A DNA stretch of 38,640 bases. Origin: Bacillota bacterium (GTDB taxonomy: Bacteria; Bacillota; Clostridia; Acetivibrionales; JANLFN01). The notes beneath the pieces were generated by a model. The model was not told the origin of the DNA. It saw only the letters and a program-made list of their open reading frames with translations, and did not search any database. The stretch is taken from assembly GCA_030705825.1 (NCBI GenBank), contig JAUZPR010000015.1, forward strand, positions 1 to 38,640, written 5' to 3'. Each line of letters opens with the position of its first letter. Position 1 is the first letter of the stretch. Both the position numbers and the translations under genes were made by a program. Shown here in pieces: positions 7,140 to 16,868 of this stretch.

Positions 7140-7973
7140 ATGGGAATCAAAAAGTATAGTCCTACTTCTCCCGCAAGAAGGTTCATGACAGTTTCAACTT
7201 TTGAAGAGATTACAACTGTAGAACCTGAAAAATCTCTATTGGAACCTTTAAGAAAAAAGGGCGGAAGAAATTCATACGGTAGGATCACTGTTCGCCATCA
7301 GGGCGGCGGTGCCAAGCAGAAATACAGAATTATCGATTTTAAGAGAGATAAAGATGGAATAAAAGCTAAAGTGGCATCGATAGAATATGATCCGAATAGG
7401 ACTGCAAATATTGCTCTTCTTAATTATGCAGATGGAGAAAAGAGATACATTCTGGCTCCTGTAGGATTAAAGGCAGGAGATTCGGTTGAATCTGGTGAAA
7501 GTGCAGATATAAAACCCGGAAACGCTCTCCCGTTTGCAAATATTCCGATTGGTACACTGGTACACAATATAGAATTAAAACCCGGAAAGGGTGGCCAGCT
7601 GGTAAGAGCAGCAGGAAATGCAGCTCAGCTGATGGCAAAAGAAGGTTCTTACGCACAGGTAAGGCTTCCTTCCGGTGAAGTTAGAATGATCAGAATAGAA
7701 TGCAAAGCTACTATAGGTCAGATCGGCAATCTTGAACACGAAAACATTTCTATTGGAAAAGCCGGCAGAAAAAGATGGATGGGTGTCCGTCCTACAGTCC
7801 GCGGTGTTGTTATGAACCCTGTTGATCACCCTCATGGTGGTGGTGAAGGTAAGTCTCCAATAGGAAGACCTAGTCCGGTTACTCCTTGGGGTAAACCTAC
7901 TCTGGGATTTAAGACCAGAAAGAAGAAAAGCAAATCTGATAAATTCATTGTCAAGAGAAGGAATTCGAAATAG
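7140..7973 (+). CDS. rplB: 50S ribosomal protein L2
   Basis: 277 residues, the family standard. It contains the OB-fold/SH3-like region with [14 protein letters not shown] and the C-terminal [14 protein letters not shown], whose histidine is the functionally important His near the peptidyl transferase centre. L2 binds 23S domain IV and bridges the subunits. GAAGGAG lies about 11 bases upstream of the ATG. Followed by a second intergenic element with the same opening motif as the one before the gene. Confidence 0.97.
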   Translation: MGIKKYSPTSPARRFMTVSTFEEITTVEPEKSLLEPLRKKGGRNSYGRITVRHQGGGAKQKYRIIDFKRDKDGIKAKVASIEYDPNRTANIALLNYADGEKRYILAPVGLKAGDSVESGESADIKPGNALPFANIPIGTLVHNIELKPGKGGQLVRAAGNAAQLMAKEGSYAQVRLPSGEVRMIRIECKATIGQIGNLEHENISIGKAGRKRWMGVRPTVRGVVMNPVDHPHGGGEGKSPIGRPSPVTPWGKPTLGFKTRKKKSKSDKFIVKRRNSK

Positions 7974-8090
7974 GCCTTACGGCAGGTAGAATTGTTCGAT
8001 GTTGGGAGTTCAGAGTTCGGAGTAAAATCCTGATAATTCAGAGCCCCGGTATCTGAAGAATGTAACCTGATCCAAGGGATCGAAAGGAGG
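7974..8090. repeat. Intergenic element between rplB and rpsS, related start
   Basis: Begins GCC-TTAC-GGC (7974-7983) followed by AGGTAGAATTG, matching the opening of the rplW-rplB element. Beyond this it diverges (GTTGGGAGTTCAGAGTTCGG) and no full-length palindrome is visible. Probably a decayed or chimeric copy. Confidence 0.45.
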
Positions 8091-8102
8091 ACTAAGGGTT
8101 AG

Positions 8103-8387
8103 ATGAGTAGATCGATTAAAAAGGGACCATATGTCAGTGAAAAACTTCTCGAGAGAGTTGAGGAAATGAACAAGGTCAATGAAAAGAAGGTTTTAAAAAC
8201 CTGGTCAAGAGCTTCAACTATCTTCCCGCAGATGATTGGACATACAATTGCAGTACATGATGGCAAAAAGCATGTTCCGGTTTATGTTTCAGAAGAAATG
8301 GTAGGTCATAAATTAGGAGAATTTGCTCCAACAAGGACCTTTAAAGGACATGGTCATCATACAGAGAAGTCAACTTCATTAAAATAA
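8103..8387 (+). CDS. rpsS: 30S ribosomal protein S19
   Basis: 94 residues. [11 protein letters not shown] at the start and [17 protein letters not shown] near the end are diagnostic. S19 pairs with S13 in the 30S head near the A site. GAAAGGAGG lies about ten bases upstream. The 75-base gap to rplV has no gene. Confidence 0.97.
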   Translation: MSRSIKKGPYVSEKLLERVEEMNKVNEKKVLKTWSRASTIFPQMIGHTIAVHDGKKHVPVYVSEEMVGHKLGEFAPTRTFKGHGHHTEKSTSLK

Positions 8388-8462
8388 GGTTAAATCGTTT
8401 GTATGACATACATCACTGGGTTAAGTATAATGCTATAACTAGTATGAAAGGAGGAATCCCAG

Positions 8463-8939
8463 TTGGAGAAAAAGGTTAGATCAAAGGAAGAACTTCTTGC
8501 TCAGAAGGATCAAATACTTGAAGCCATTAGTTCTGAACATAGAAAAAGCAAAAAAACCGAACTGCTTACTAAGAAAGAGAAAAGAGTACTGGGCATTGGT
8601 AAGGATGAAGGAAAGGCAACTGTGAGGTATGCCCGTATTTCGTCAAGAAAGGTTAAGATTGTTTTAGATCTTATAAAGAATAAGGGTATAGATGAAGCTT
8701 ACGGTATCGTTAAACATACACCCAAAGCAGCATCAGAGCTGTTATTCAAGCTTCTCAAATCAGCTGAATCAAATGCAGTCAACAATAACAGCCTTAACAG
8801 GGATGAGTTGGTTGTAGTCGATGCATTTGCAAACCAGGGTCCTACGCTTAAGAGGATCATGCCAAGAGCTCAAGGTAGGGCAAACAGGATAAGAAAAAGG
8901 ACCAGCCACGTTACACTGGTACTTAAGGAAAGAAAATAG
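8463..8939 (+). CDS. rplV: 50S ribosomal protein L22 with long N-terminal extension
   Basis: 158 residues against the usual ~110-115. The canonical L22 body starts near residue 50 (ATVRYARISSRKVKIVLDLI) and is complete, including the C-terminal beta-hairpin loop (RIMPRAQGRANRIRKRTSHVT) that lines the exit tunnel. Residues 1-49 are a charged, Lys/Glu-rich, probably helical addition beginning MEKKVRSKEELLAQK. The TTG start at 8463 is supported by AAAGGAGG with normal spacing, and no other start codon lies between it and the core, so the extension is very likely translated. Its role is unknown. Confidence 0.95.
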   Translation: MEKKVRSKEELLAQKDQILEAISSEHRKSKKTELLTKKEKRVLGIGKDEGKATVRYARISSRKVKIVLDLIKNKGIDEAYGIVKHTPKAASELLFKLLKSAESNAVNNNSLNRDELVVVDAFANQGPTLKRIMPRAQGRANRIRKRTSHVTLVLKERK

Positions 8940-8958
8940 TTGAAAAGGAGGTTGGAGA

Positions 8959-9627
8959 ATGGGACAAAAAGTAAATCCACACGGATTGAGAATAGGAATC
9001 ATAAAGGACTGGGATACAAAATGGTATGCCGGTGATAAGAATTTCAGTGAATTTCTTGTTGAAGATTTCAAGATAAGAAAATTCATAAAAAAGAAGCTCT
9101 TCATCTCTGGAGTAGCAAGAATTGAAATTGAAAGAGCTGCAAACAAGGTAAAAGTTAATGTTAATACAGCAAAGCCTGGCCTCGTAATAGGCAAAGGCGG
9201 TACTGGAATAGAAGAACTGAGAAAAGAACTGGAGAAAATGACAGGTAAGAATGTTCTTGTAAACATTTCTGAAATTAAATCTCCGGAACTGGATGCTCAG
9301 TTGGTAGCAGAAAATATTGCTTCCCAGCTCGAAAAGAGAATATCCTTCAGAAGAGCTATGAAGCAGGCAATGTCCAGAACCATGAAGATGGGAGCAAAAG
9401 GTATCAAGACTTCCGTATCAGGCAGATTGGGCGGAGCTGAAATAGCAAGAACAGAGCATTACCATGAAGGAACGATCCCACTGCAAACATTGAGAGCAGA
9501 CATAGACTACGGATTCACCGAAGCTAATACAACCTACGGTAAACTCGGAGTTAAGGTTTGGATATACAAGGGTGAAGTTCTTCCTGCTGTCAAGAAAGAC
9601 AAGAAGGCGGAAGGAGGAGTAAAATAA
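8959..9627 (+). CDS. rpsC: 30S ribosomal protein S3
   Basis: 222 residues. A type II KH domain with the GxxG loop in [13 protein letters not shown] (about residues 75-87) and the C-terminal S3 domain ([17 protein letters not shown]) are present. S3 forms part of the mRNA entry tunnel and has RNA-unwinding activity with S4 and S5. AAAAGGAGG precedes the ATG. The stop overlaps the rplP start (TAATG). Confidence 0.97.
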   Translation: MGQKVNPHGLRIGIIKDWDTKWYAGDKNFSEFLVEDFKIRKFIKKKLFISGVARIEIERAANKVKVNVNTAKPGLVIGKGGTGIEELRKELEKMTGKNVLVNISEIKSPELDAQLVAENIASQLEKRISFRRAMKQAMSRTMKMGAKGIKTSVSGRLGGAEIARTEHYHEGTIPLQTLRADIDYGFTEANTTYGKLGVKVWIYKGEVLPAVKKDKKAEGGVK

Positions 9628-10064
9628 TGTTACTTCCCAAGAGAGTAAAGCACAGAAAAGTTATGAGAGGTAGAATGAGAGGCGTTGCAACCAGAGGAAA
9701 CGTTATTTCGAACGGTGAATTCGGTTTGCAGGCTCTTGAACCAGGTTGGATTACAAGTAATCAGATAGAAGCTGCCAGGGTTGCCTTGACTCGTTTTATA
9801 AAAAGAGGCGGCCAGGTTTGGATAAAGATATTCCCTGATAAGCCGGTTACCAAAAAACCTGCCGAAACACGTATGGGTAGTGGTAAAGGTTCACCGGAAT
9901 ACTGGGTGGCTGTTGTTAAGCCGGGCAGAGTATTATTCGAAATTGCGGGCGTGCCTGAAGAGACTGCAAGGGAAGCATTAAGGCTTGCTATGCACAAATT
10001 GCCATTAAAGTGCAAGTTTGTGTCTCGCGACAACGGAATGGATGGTGAAGTCAATGAAAGCTAG
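9627..10064 (+). CDS. rplP: 50S ribosomal protein L16
   Basis: 145 residues. Motifs [19 protein letters not shown] and [20 protein letters not shown] are hallmarks of L16, a late-assembling protein near the A site that contacts tRNA. It overlaps rpsC by one base and rpmC by eleven, so translation of the three is tightly coupled. Confidence 0.97.
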   Translation: MLLPKRVKHRKVMRGRMRGVATRGNVISNGEFGLQALEPGWITSNQIEAARVALTRFIKRGGQVWIKIFPDKPVTKKPAETRMGSGKGSPEYWVAVVKPGRVLFEIAGVPEETAREALRLAMHKLPLKCKFVSRDNGMDGEVNES

Positions 10065-10251
10065 TGATGTTAGAGAAAGGACACAGTTGGAACTTGACAA
10101 GGAATTAAGAGATTTAAAATCCGAACTGTTTAAATTAAGATTTCAGCTTGCTACAAACCAGCTTGAAAATCCGATGAGACTTAAAGAAGTCAAAAAGTCA
10201 ATCGCACTCATAAAGACAATCATCAGAGAAAGAGAAATAAAAGGAATGTAA
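10054..10251 (+). CDS. rpmC: 50S ribosomal protein L29
   Basis: 65 residues, two long helices ([20 protein letters not shown], then [18 protein letters not shown]) as in all L29 proteins. It lies beside the tunnel exit next to L23. The ATG at 10054, within the last codons of rplP, is chosen because it matches the family N-terminus ([10 protein letters not shown]); the frame is open further upstream. Confidence 0.95.
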   Translation: MKASDVRERTQLELDKELRDLKSELFKLRFQLATNQLENPMRLKEVKKSIALIKTIIREREIKGM

Positions 10252-10282
10252 GTTTGAAGTCGATGAGAGGAGGTAATTGAAA

Positions 10283-10540
10283 TTGGATGAAAGAAATCTT
10301 AGAAAAACTAGGGTCGGAAAAGTAGTAAGCGATAAGATGGACAAAACAATTGTTGTTGCTATAGAGACCAGTGTAAAGCATCCTTTGTACGGCAAGATTG
10401 TAAAGAGGACATACAAGCTTAAAGCCCACGACGAAAACAATGAATGCAAGATAGGCGATAAGGTAAAGGTTATGGAAACACGTCCTCTTAGCAAGGAAAA
10501 AAGATGGAGATTGATGGAGATAATAGAAAAGGCTAAGTAG
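10283..10540 (+). CDS. rpsQ: 30S ribosomal protein S17
   Basis: 85 residues, OB-fold protein that binds 16S helix 11 early in assembly. [20 protein letters not shown] and [20 protein letters not shown] are diagnostic. Two in-frame TTG codons exist (10277, 10283). The second is preferred because AGGAGGT ends at 10274, leaving eight bases of spacing rather than two. Confidence 0.95.
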   Translation: MDERNLRKTRVGKVVSDKMDKTIVVAIETSVKHPLYGKIVKRTYKLKAHDENNECKIGDKVKVMETRPLSKEKRWRLMEIIEKAK

Positions 10541-10564
10541 AATTGCCCGGAAGGAGGAAAGTGT

Positions 10565-10933
10565 ATGATCCAAGTACAGACTACATTAAAAGTTGCAGAC
10601 AACACAGGTGCTAAGGAATTAATGTGTATTAAGGTTCTTGGCGGTTCATGGAGAAGATATGCAAACATTGGAGACGTAATTGTTGCTTCTGTTAAAAATG
10701 CAACACCCGGCGGTGTTGTAAAAAAAGGCGACGTTGTTAAATGCGTAATCGTTCGTACCAAAAGAGGCACGAGACGTTCTGATGGTTCTTATATCAAATT
10801 TGATGAAAACGCTGCTGTAATTATAAAAGACGATAAGAACCCAAAAGGAACCCGTATATTTGGGCCTGTTGCCAGGGAATTAAGGGATAAGGATTTCATG
10901 AAAATATTGTCCCTCGCACCAGAAGTACTATAG
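10565..10933 (+). CDS. rplN: 50S ribosomal protein L14
   Basis: 122 residues, exact family length. [39 protein letters not shown] and the C-terminal [20 protein letters not shown] are all conserved. L14 forms bridge B8 with 16S rRNA and is the docking site of the silencing factor RsfS. GGAAGGAGG precedes the ATG by about seven bases. Confidence 0.97.
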   Translation: MIQVQTTLKVADNTGAKELMCIKVLGGSWRRYANIGDVIVASVKNATPGGVVKKGDVVKCVIVRTKRGTRRSDGSYIKFDENAAVIIKDDKNPKGTRIFGPVARELRDKDFMKILSLAPEVL

Positions 10934-10950
10934 GGAGGAGGCGGCTTAAT

Positions 10951-11295
10951 TTGAGAAACAAGATTCATGTAAAAAGAGATGATACGGTACTTGTCCTTAA
11001 TGGAAAAGATAGAGGTAAAAAAGGAAAAGTTCTCAAAGTTTATCCGGATGATAACCAGATAATCGTTGAAGGCATAAATATGTCCACAAAGCATAAGAAA
11101 CCGAGGAGCAGAAACCAGCAGGGTGGAATAATCCATCAGGAGTCACCTATCAACAGTTCAAAGGTTATGCTGATATGCGCCAGATGCGGTGAGCCGACAA
11201 AGGTCGGCAAGGAAGTGCTGGAAAGCGGACAGAAAGCAAGAACCTGCAAGAAGTGTAAAGAAATAATCGATATTATAGAGAAATCGGAAGAATAA
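10951..11295 (+). CDS. rplX: 50S ribosomal protein L24, zinc-ribbon form
   Basis: 114 residues. The KOW motif lies at about residues 11-38 (VLVLNGKDRGKKGKVLKVYP). The C-terminal half carries Cys76-x2-Cys79 and Cys99-x2-Cys102, so it can bind zinc. L24 is an early assembly initiator at the tunnel exit. TTG start, eight bases after GGGAGGAGG. Confidence 0.95.
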   Translation: MRNKIHVKRDDTVLVLNGKDRGKKGKVLKVYPDDNQIIVEGINMSTKHKKPRSRNQQGGIIHQESPINSSKVMLICARCGEPTKVGKEVLESGQKARTCKKCKEIIDIIEKSEE

Positions 11296-11333
11296 TTCGG
11301 ATTACTCTTTCCGAAAGGAGGTAAAAAGGATTT

Positions 11334-11876
11334 ATGGCCAGATTGAAAGATAAGTATGTAAGCGAAGTAGTCCCGGCACTTAAATCAAAGTTTCAATATA
11401 AAAGTGTAATGGAAATACCGAAACTTGAGAAAGTCATTATTAATATGGGTGTAGGCGACGCAAAGGATAATCCAAAAGCCATAGATGCTGCAGCAAGTGA
11501 TATGGCGTTGATTTCCGGACAGAAGCCCGTTGTCACCAAAGCGAAGAAATCAGTAGCTGCATTTAAGATCAGACAGGGTATGAACATTGGCTGCAAGGTA
11601 ACTCTTCGCAGTGAAAGAATGTATGAATTCGTTGATAAGCTTTTCAATGTAGCACTTCCACGTGTTAGAGACTTCAGAGGCGTATCAGCTAATGCATTTG
11701 ACGGAAGAGGAAATTACTCCCTCGGCATTAACGACCAGCTTATATTCCCTGAAGTAGAATATGATAAGGTTGAAAAGGTTAGAGGAATGGATATTACCTT
11801 TGTTACCACAGCCAAAAGTGATGAAGAAGCAAAGGAACTTTTGAAACTGCTCGGTATGCCGTTTAGCCAAGGTTAA
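11334..11876 (+). CDS. rplE: 50S ribosomal protein L5
   Basis: 180 residues, normal. [19 protein letters not shown] near residues 29-47 and [18 protein letters not shown] are diagnostic. L5 anchors 5S rRNA in the central protuberance and contacts P-site tRNA. GAAAGGAGG lies upstream; rpsZ follows after 17 bases. Confidence 0.97.
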   Translation: MARLKDKYVSEVVPALKSKFQYKSVMEIPKLEKVIINMGVGDAKDNPKAIDAAASDMALISGQKPVVTKAKKSVAAFKIRQGMNIGCKVTLRSERMYEFVDKLFNVALPRVRDFRGVSANAFDGRGNYSLGINDQLIFPEVEYDKVEKVRGMDITFVTTAKSDEEAKELLKLLGMPFSQG

Positions 11877-11893
11877 AGGAGGCGAATGCTTAA

Positions 11894-12079
11894 GTGGCAA
11901 AGAAATCAATGATCATAAAGCAACAAAGGACCCCTAAATACAGTTCAAGGGCGTATAATAGATGCAAACTTTGCGGAAGGCCGCATGCATATATTAGAAA
12001 GTACGGAGTATGCCGTTTATGCTTCAGAATGTTAGCGTATAAGGGTCAGATACCAGGTGTTAAGAAAGCAAGTTGGTAA
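11894..12079 (+). CDS. rpsZ: 30S ribosomal protein S14, zinc-binding type Z
   Basis: 61 residues, the short zinc-containing S14. Cys24-x2-Cys27 and Cys40-x2-Cys43 (CKLC, CRLC) form the zinc knuckle. Many Firmicutes also encode a long zinc-free paralogue elsewhere for zinc starvation; none is in this window. GTG start with GGAGG ten bases upstream. Confidence 0.96.
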   Translation: MAKKSMIIKQQRTPKYSSRAYNRCKLCGRPHAYIRKYGVCRLCFRMLAYKGQIPGVKKASW

Positions 12080-12106
12080 TACACTCGTGGAAGGAGGTTA
12101 CGCAAA

Positions 12107-12505
12107 ATGCAAATAACGGACGCTATCGCAGATATGTTAACCAGGATCAGGAATGCCAGTTCTGCTAAGCATGAATCTGTAGATATTCCTGCTTCCAATA
12201 TGAAGAAAGCTATAGCTAGCATATTATTGGAAGAAGGTTATATAAAGAATTTTGAAATAATCGAAGACGGAAAGCAGGGCATGATCAGAGTAGCTCTGAA
12301 GTATGCCACAAACAAACAGAATGTTATTTCCGGAATAAAGAAAATCAGCAAACCCGGATTAAGGGTTTATGCCGGCAAGGATGAATTGCCAAAGGTACTC
12401 GGAGGATTGGGTATCGCAATTCTTTCAACTTCAAAGGGTATAATGACTGATAAGAAAGCTAGAAATGAGGGAGTGGGAGGAGAAGTCCTCGCATTCGTCT
12501 GGTAG
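12107..12505 (+). CDS. rpsH: 30S ribosomal protein S8
   Basis: 132 residues. The N-terminus ([16 protein letters not shown]) and the C-terminal [20 protein letters not shown] are diagnostic. S8 binds the 16S central domain and in E. coli is the autogenous repressor of the spc operon through a site at L5; no such site was identified here. Preceded by GAAGGAGG. The 215-base gap after it contains a repeat element. Confidence 0.97.
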   Translation: MQITDAIADMLTRIRNASSAKHESVDIPASNMKKAIASILLEEGYIKNFEIIEDGKQGMIRVALKYATNKQNVISGIKKISKPGLRVYAGKDELPKVLGGLGIAILSTSKGIMTDKKARNEGVGGEVLAFVW

Positions 12506-12512
12506 TTAAAAT

Positions 12513-12650
12513 GGTAGAATAGGTGCCTGGCGGCTGGTGGAATAGGTCATAGGTGGAATAGGTGTATCGGGAAAAAGATAATACAAGTTTAAAAACAGGT
12601 GTTACAAAAGTTCTGATTCAACCCATTCAAACCATTTAACCTATAACTTG
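12513..12650. repeat. Palindromic intergenic element between rpsH and rplF
   Basis: Opens with GGTAGAATAGGT (12513-12524), identical to the element at 7018. It contains further GGTGGAATAGGT and GGTCATAGGTGGAATAGG variants, and ends with the complementary-type arm CAACCCATTC...ACCATTTAACCTATAAC. The inverse complement of the right arm reads GTTATAGGTTAAATGG. It is an imperfect, A/G-degenerate palindrome like the one at 7003-7095, but with a longer middle. It contains no gene. Confidence 0.6.
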
Positions 12651-12720
12651 CGCCGAAGGTGTTGTTTCTGAAAAGGGCGGGGAACGCTCATAATATCAAG
12701 AACAGGAGGTACGCTCGAGA

Positions 12721-13269
12721 ATGTCGAGAATAGGTAAATTACCCATAGCTATACCTAAGGGTGTTGAAGTTAAGCAGGAAAACAATACTATGACAGTTAA
12801 AGGCCCTAAGGGTACTTTAACAAAAGATCTTCATAAAGACATGATAATCAAGATTGAGAACAATGTGATAACTGTTGAAAGACCTTCCGACGAGAAGTTC
12901 CACAAATCACTTCATGGTTTGACAAGAACTCTTGTTAACAATATGGTGGAAGGTGTTACAAAGGGTTATGAAAAGTCCCTTGAAATCGTTGGTGTAGGTT
13001 ATAGGGCGCAAAAACAGGGAAAGAAACTCGTTCTTACTTTGGGATATTCACATCCTGTAGAAATGGAAGAGCCTGCAGGAATCACAATTGATGTTCCTGC
13101 TCCCAACAAAGTAGTTGTTAAGGGAATAGACAAACAAGCTGTCGGCGAGTTTGCTGCAAAGATAAGGACCAAGAGAGAACCTGAAGTTTATAAAGGTAAA
13201 GGCGTAAGGTACGAAAACGAAGTAGTCAAACTCAAAGAAGGCAAAGCAGGCGCCAAAGGCAAGAAGTAG
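12721..13269 (+). CDS. rplF: 50S ribosomal protein L6
   Basis: 182 residues with the usual duplicated alpha/beta fold. [17 protein letters not shown] and the C-terminal [19 protein letters not shown] are family signatures. L6 lies at the base of the stalk near the factor-binding site. The C-terminus has a short Lys/Gly-rich tail. ACAGGAGGT is ten bases before the ATG. Confidence 0.97.
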   Translation: MSRIGKLPIAIPKGVEVKQENNTMTVKGPKGTLTKDLHKDMIIKIENNVITVERPSDEKFHKSLHGLTRTLVNNMVEGVTKGYEKSLEIVGVGYRAQKQGKKLVLTLGYSHPVEMEEPAGITIDVPAPNKVVVKGIDKQAVGEFAAKIRTKREPEVYKGKGVRYENEVVKLKEGKAGAKGKK

Positions 13270-13285
13270 GAAGGAGTGAAGATAA

Positions 13286-13654
13286 ATGATAAATAAGCCA
13301 ATATCAAATGAAGCCAGGCTGAGAAAGCATGCCAGGGTTCGTAAAAAAGTAACAGGAACTTCCGAACGTCCCAGGTTGAATGTATTCAGAAGCCTCAATC
13401 ATATATATGCACAAATTATTGACGATACAACAGGAGTAACTATTGTATCAGCATCCACACTTGATCCCGATATAAAAGGCAAGATCAAGTTCGGAGGAAA
13501 TAAGGAAGCTGCCAAGGAAGTAGGCAAGCTTGTTGCCACAAAGGCAACTGAAAAGGGAATAAAACAGGTTGTATTCGACAGAGGCGGATATATATACCAC
13601 GGAAGAGTTAAAGAGCTTGCTGACAGTGCTAGGGAAGCGGGCTTGGAATTCTAG
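13286..13654 (+). CDS. rplR: 50S ribosomal protein L18
   Basis: 122 residues. [38 protein letters not shown] and the C-terminal [22 protein letters not shown] are diagnostic. It binds 5S rRNA together with L5. GAAGGAG lies 11 bases upstream; rpsE follows after 16 bases. Confidence 0.97.
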   Translation: MINKPISNEARLRKHARVRKKVTGTSERPRLNVFRSLNHIYAQIIDDTTGVTIVSASTLDPDIKGKIKFGGNKEAAKEVGKLVATKATEKGIKQVVFDRGGYIYHGRVKELADSAREAGLEF

Positions 13655-13670
13655 TAGGAGGAGGGAAATA

Positions 13671-14171
13671 ATGCAACGCATAGATGCCAGTACTTTAGAG
13701 CTTAAAGAAAAAGTAGTTAACATAGGGCGTGTAACCAAGGTTGTTAAAGGCGGAAGAAACTTCCGTTTCAGTGCCCTGGTAGTAGTCGGAGATGAAAACG
13801 GTTATGTTGGAAGCGGAATGGGTAAGGCAGCCGAAATTCCCGACGCTATTAGAAAAGGTATAGAAGATGCAAAGAAGAATCTTATAAAAGTACCGTTGGT
13901 AGAAACCACCATACCTCATGAAGTTTTAGGAGGATATGGGGCCGGTAAGGTTTTATTAAAACCAGCCGGAGCCGGTACTGGAGTTATTGCAGGTGGACCG
14001 GTAAGAGCGGTGCTTGAACTGGCCGGTATCCATGATATAAGGACTAAGTCCTTGGGATCCAATAACCCCATAAATATGGTAAACGCAACAATCGAAGGTC
14101 TTTCCAAGCTTAAGACTGCAGAAGATGTAGCTAAGCTCCGTGGGAAAACCGTCGAGGAAATACAGGGTTAG
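13671..14171 (+). CDS. rpsE: 30S ribosomal protein S5
   Basis: 166 residues. The dsRNA-binding-type N domain ([18 protein letters not shown]) and the C domain ([20 protein letters not shown]) are typical. S5 lines the mRNA entry channel and influences decoding accuracy. The frame is open back into rplR, but the ATG at 13671 after AGGAGGAGGG gives the family N-terminus. Confidence 0.97.
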   Translation: MQRIDASTLELKEKVVNIGRVTKVVKGGRNFRFSALVVVGDENGYVGSGMGKAAEIPDAIRKGIEDAKKNLIKVPLVETTIPHEVLGGYGAGKVLLKPAGAGTGVIAGGPVRAVLELAGIHDIRTKSLGSNNPINMVNATIEGLSKLKTAEDVAKLRGKTVEEIQG

Positions 14172-14183
14172 GAGGGGACTTCG

Positions 14184-14375
14184 GTGTCAAAGCTAAAAAT
14201 AACTCTTGTAAAAAGTATAAACAAGGCAAAAGAGGGTCAGGTAGCTAATGTTAAAGCTCTGGGCCTCAAGAAGATAGGAAGCGTTGTTGAACAGAATGAT
14301 AATCCTCAGATCAGAGGTATGATAAGGAAGGTTTCCCATCTTGTATCCGTAGAAGAAATAAAAGGGGAGGTGTAA
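14184..14375 (+). CDS. rpmD: 50S ribosomal protein L30
   Basis: 63 residues, near the usual ~60. [29 protein letters not shown] is the family core (quoted in part here: [15 protein letters not shown]) and the C-terminus HLVSVEEI is typical. GTG start after AGGAGGGG. Three bases separate it from rplO. Confidence 0.94.
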   Translation: MSKLKITLVKSINKAKEGQVANVKALGLKKIGSVVEQNDNPQIRGMIRKVSHLVSVEEIKGEV

Positions 14376-14378
14376 ACC

Positions 14379-14819
14379 GTGAAATTGTTTGAACTTAAAT
14401 CTGCCCCAGGAACAAGAAAAACTCCTATGAGAAAAGGTAGAGGAACCGGATCCGGAAACGGAAAGACTGCAGGTAAGGGCCATAAAGGTCAGAACGCCAG
14501 AGCAGGCGGTGGAGTAAGGCCTGGGTTTGAAGGCGGCCAGATGCCTCTCTATAGAAGAATACCGAAGAGAGGTTTCATCAATATCTTTGCAAAGGAATAC
14601 GCAGAGGTAAATGTTTCAGACTTGAATGTTTTTGAAGACGGCACTGTTGTAACAAGTGAGCTTCTTAAAGAAAAGGGTTTGGTCAAAAAGTTGTTTGACG
14701 GAGTAGCTGTTTTAGGTAATGGAGAAATTTCTAAGAAATTGACAGTTCAGGCTGCCAGGTTTACCAAGACAGCTTCAGAAAAAATTGAGGCTGCAGGAGG
14801 AAAGGTCGAGGTGATATAA
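14379..14819 (+). CDS. rplO: 50S ribosomal protein L15
   Basis: 146 residues. A Gly/Arg-rich N-terminal extension ([19 protein letters not shown]) threads into 23S rRNA, followed by [15 protein letters not shown] and the globular C-terminal domain. It is a late assembly protein. GTG start following GGGGAGGTG; its stop TAA directly abuts the ATG of secY, so the two are translationally coupled. Confidence 0.96.
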   Translation: MKLFELKSAPGTRKTPMRKGRGTGSGNGKTAGKGHKGQNARAGGGVRPGFEGGQMPLYRRIPKRGFINIFAKEYAEVNVSDLNVFEDGTVVTSELLKEKGLVKKLFDGVAVLGNGEISKKLTVQAARFTKTASEKIEAAGGKVEVI

Positions 14820-16109
14820 ATGGGCGGGATGTTTGAAACTATAAGGAACGCCTGGAAAATACCCGATTTGCGTAAAAAAATATTATTTACTATAGCAATG
14901 CTTGTAATATACAGGGTTGGTTCTCATATCCCGGTACCGGGATTGGATCCCCAAAAGTTTGCGCAATTGGTTGGAACAGGCTCGCTCTTAGGTTTTATGG
15001 ATATTATTACGGGTGGTGCATTTAAAAACGCAACCATATTCGCAATGAGTATTACACCATATATCAATTCGTCCATTATAATGCAGCTTTTAACCGTAGC
15101 TATTCCCAGACTGGAACGACTCCAGAGGGAAGGTGAAGAAGGAAGAAAGATAATACAGAAATACGTGAGATATGGTACTGTTTTACTTGGTTTCTTGCAG
15201 GCAGTAGGTCTTTATCTCTCATTAAGAGGTGCGGTAAAAGATGGCGGAAGCATTTTGAGCTTTATCACCATAACCTTGACATTTACTGCAGGTACTGCTT
15301 TCCTTATGTGGCTTGGAGAACAAATAACCGAGTATGGTATTGGAAACGGTATTTCTCTTATAATTTTTGCCGGAATAGTTTCAAGAGGACCGTCTGCAGC
15401 AAATACGCTGCTGGGATATTTCCAGAACTGGTCACAGAACAATGTACTGCTTGGTGTTCTGGCATTACTGGCTATACTGGCTATATTCGTACTTGTTATA
15501 GCTGCTGTTGTTTGGGTACAGCAGGGCGAAAGAAGGATACCGGTTCAGTATGCAAAAAGGGTTGTAGGAAGAAAAATGTATGGTGGACAAAGTACTCATC
15601 TACCTATCAAGGTTAACCTTGCAGGTGTTATACCGATCATATTTGCAATGTCCATTATGCTTTTCCCATCAACTATAATCACATTTTTTGCTGCAAGCTC
15701 CAACAGCGGAATAGTAAGATTTTTTAAGAATTTTCCGAATACCATCTGGTATGCGATATTCTATGCTTTACTTATTATAATGTTTACATTCTTCTATTCA
15801 ATAATTCAATTCAACCCTGTTGAAATTTCGAACAATTTGAAGAAGAATGGCGGTTTTATTCCTGGCTTAAGACCGGGTAAACCGACTTCAGATTATATAA
15901 CCAGAGTGTTGAACAGAATAACCTGGTTTGGCGGATTGTTCCTTGCAGTGGTAACTGTACTTCCTATACTCTTCGGTTTGATTTTCCACATAAGCGGATT
16001 ATGGATAGGTGGTACTACCGTATTGATCCTCGTTGGTGTTGCGCTTGATACTATCAAACAGATTGAAGCTCAGATGCTCATGAGACACTATAAAGGATTC
16101 CTGGAATAA
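14820..16109 (+). CDS. secY: Protein translocase channel subunit SecY
   Basis: 429 residues, ten predicted membrane segments. The plug and segment-2 region (GSLLGFMDIITGGAFKNATI), PYINSSIIMQLL and the cytoplasmic loop with GQSTHLPIKVNLAGVIPIIF are diagnostic. SecY forms the SecYEG channel for export and membrane insertion, driven by SecA or the ribosome. GAGGTGAT ends five bases upstream of the first ATG; a second ATG three codons later (MFETIRNAWKIP) is possible. Its place between rplO and adk is the standard Firmicute order. Confidence 0.97.
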   Translation: MGGMFETIRNAWKIPDLRKKILFTIAMLVIYRVGSHIPVPGLDPQKFAQLVGTGSLLGFMDIITGGAFKNATIFAMSITPYINSSIIMQLLTVAIPRLERLQREGEEGRKIIQKYVRYGTVLLGFLQAVGLYLSLRGAVKDGGSILSFITITLTFTAGTAFLMWLGEQITEYGIGNGISLIIFAGIVSRGPSAANTLLGYFQNWSQNNVLLGVLALLAILAIFVLVIAAVVWVQQGERRIPVQYAKRVVGRKMYGGQSTHLPIKVNLAGVIPIIFAMSIMLFPSTIITFFAASSNSGIVRFFKNFPNTIWYAIFYALLIIMFTFFYSIIQFNPVEISNNLKKNGGFIPGLRPGKPTSDYITRVLNRITWFGGLFLAVVTVLPILFGLIFHISGLWIGGTTVLILVGVALDTIKQIEAQMLMRHYKGFLE

Positions 16110-16221
16110 TTAATAGTAATCTGGTGAAGTTAAAATATTGGGGGCTGAGGGTAAAATTGCCCTCTCCCTTAAATGTGTTTTGATGAGTAAAAAGGTAAGA
16201 TTACAGTTTGGAGGCTTTGGA

Positions 16222-16866
16222 ATGAGAATGATAATGCTTGGAGCTCCTGGGGCCGGAAAAGGCACACAGGCAGTCAAGCTTGCTGAGAAATATAATATTC
16301 CTCAGATTTCAACTGGAGATATTTTTAGAAGTAATATAAAAAATGGCACGGAACTTGGCAAGAAAGCGAAAGAATATATTGACAAAGGGATGCTGGTACC
16401 TGACGAAATTACTATCGGAATAGTTAAAGACAGACTGCAGCAGACTGATTGTAAAAATGGATTCATACTTGACGGTTTTCCCAGAACCATACCTCAGGCT
16501 GAATACCTGGATGATGCTCTGGAAAGTATGGGTGTAAAACTTGATGTAGTCTTGAATATAGGTGTTGACGATTCCGAGATCATAAAAAGAATGTCGGGAA
16601 GAAGAGTTTGCCCAAAGTGTGGATTAAGTTATCATACAATATTTAATCCACCAAAAGATGCCGTAAATTGCGATGTATGCAAAGTACAGGTTATTCAGAG
16701 GGAAGATGACAGAGAAGAGACAGTTATCAGCAGACTGAAGACTTATCACAGTCAGACTGAACCCTTGATTAACTATTACGGCGGGAAAGGATTGCTTTTA
16801 ACTGTTGAAGGTCGCGATAAGATTGACGAAACGACAAAAGCAATATTTAAAGCTTTAGGTGTTTAA
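16222..16866 (+). CDS. adk: Adenylate kinase, zinc-containing LID type
   Basis: 214 residues. Catalyses ATP + AMP to 2 ADP. The P-loop GAPGAGKGTQ is at 7-16, DGFPRT at 84-89, and the LID domain carries a four-Cys zinc site (Cys130, Cys133, Cys150, Cys153), as in Gram-positive enzymes. The frame stays open upstream to 16138, but the ATG at 16222 follows TTGGAGG by seven bases and gives the canonical N-terminus. Two bases separate its stop from map. Confidence 0.97.
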   Translation: MRMIMLGAPGAGKGTQAVKLAEKYNIPQISTGDIFRSNIKNGTELGKKAKEYIDKGMLVPDEITIGIVKDRLQQTDCKNGFILDGFPRTIPQAEYLDDALESMGVKLDVVLNIGVDDSEIIKRMSGRRVCPKCGLSYHTIFNPPKDAVNCDVCKVQVIQREDDREETVISRLKTYHSQTEPLINYYGGKGLLLTVEGRDKIDETTKAIFKALGV

Positions 16867-16868
16867 TA

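Noticed and set aside
10198-10770. Minus-strand frame of 190 codons opposite rpmC, rpsQ and rplN
   Set aside because: Antisense shadow of three conserved genes, with no family resemblance and no translation signal.
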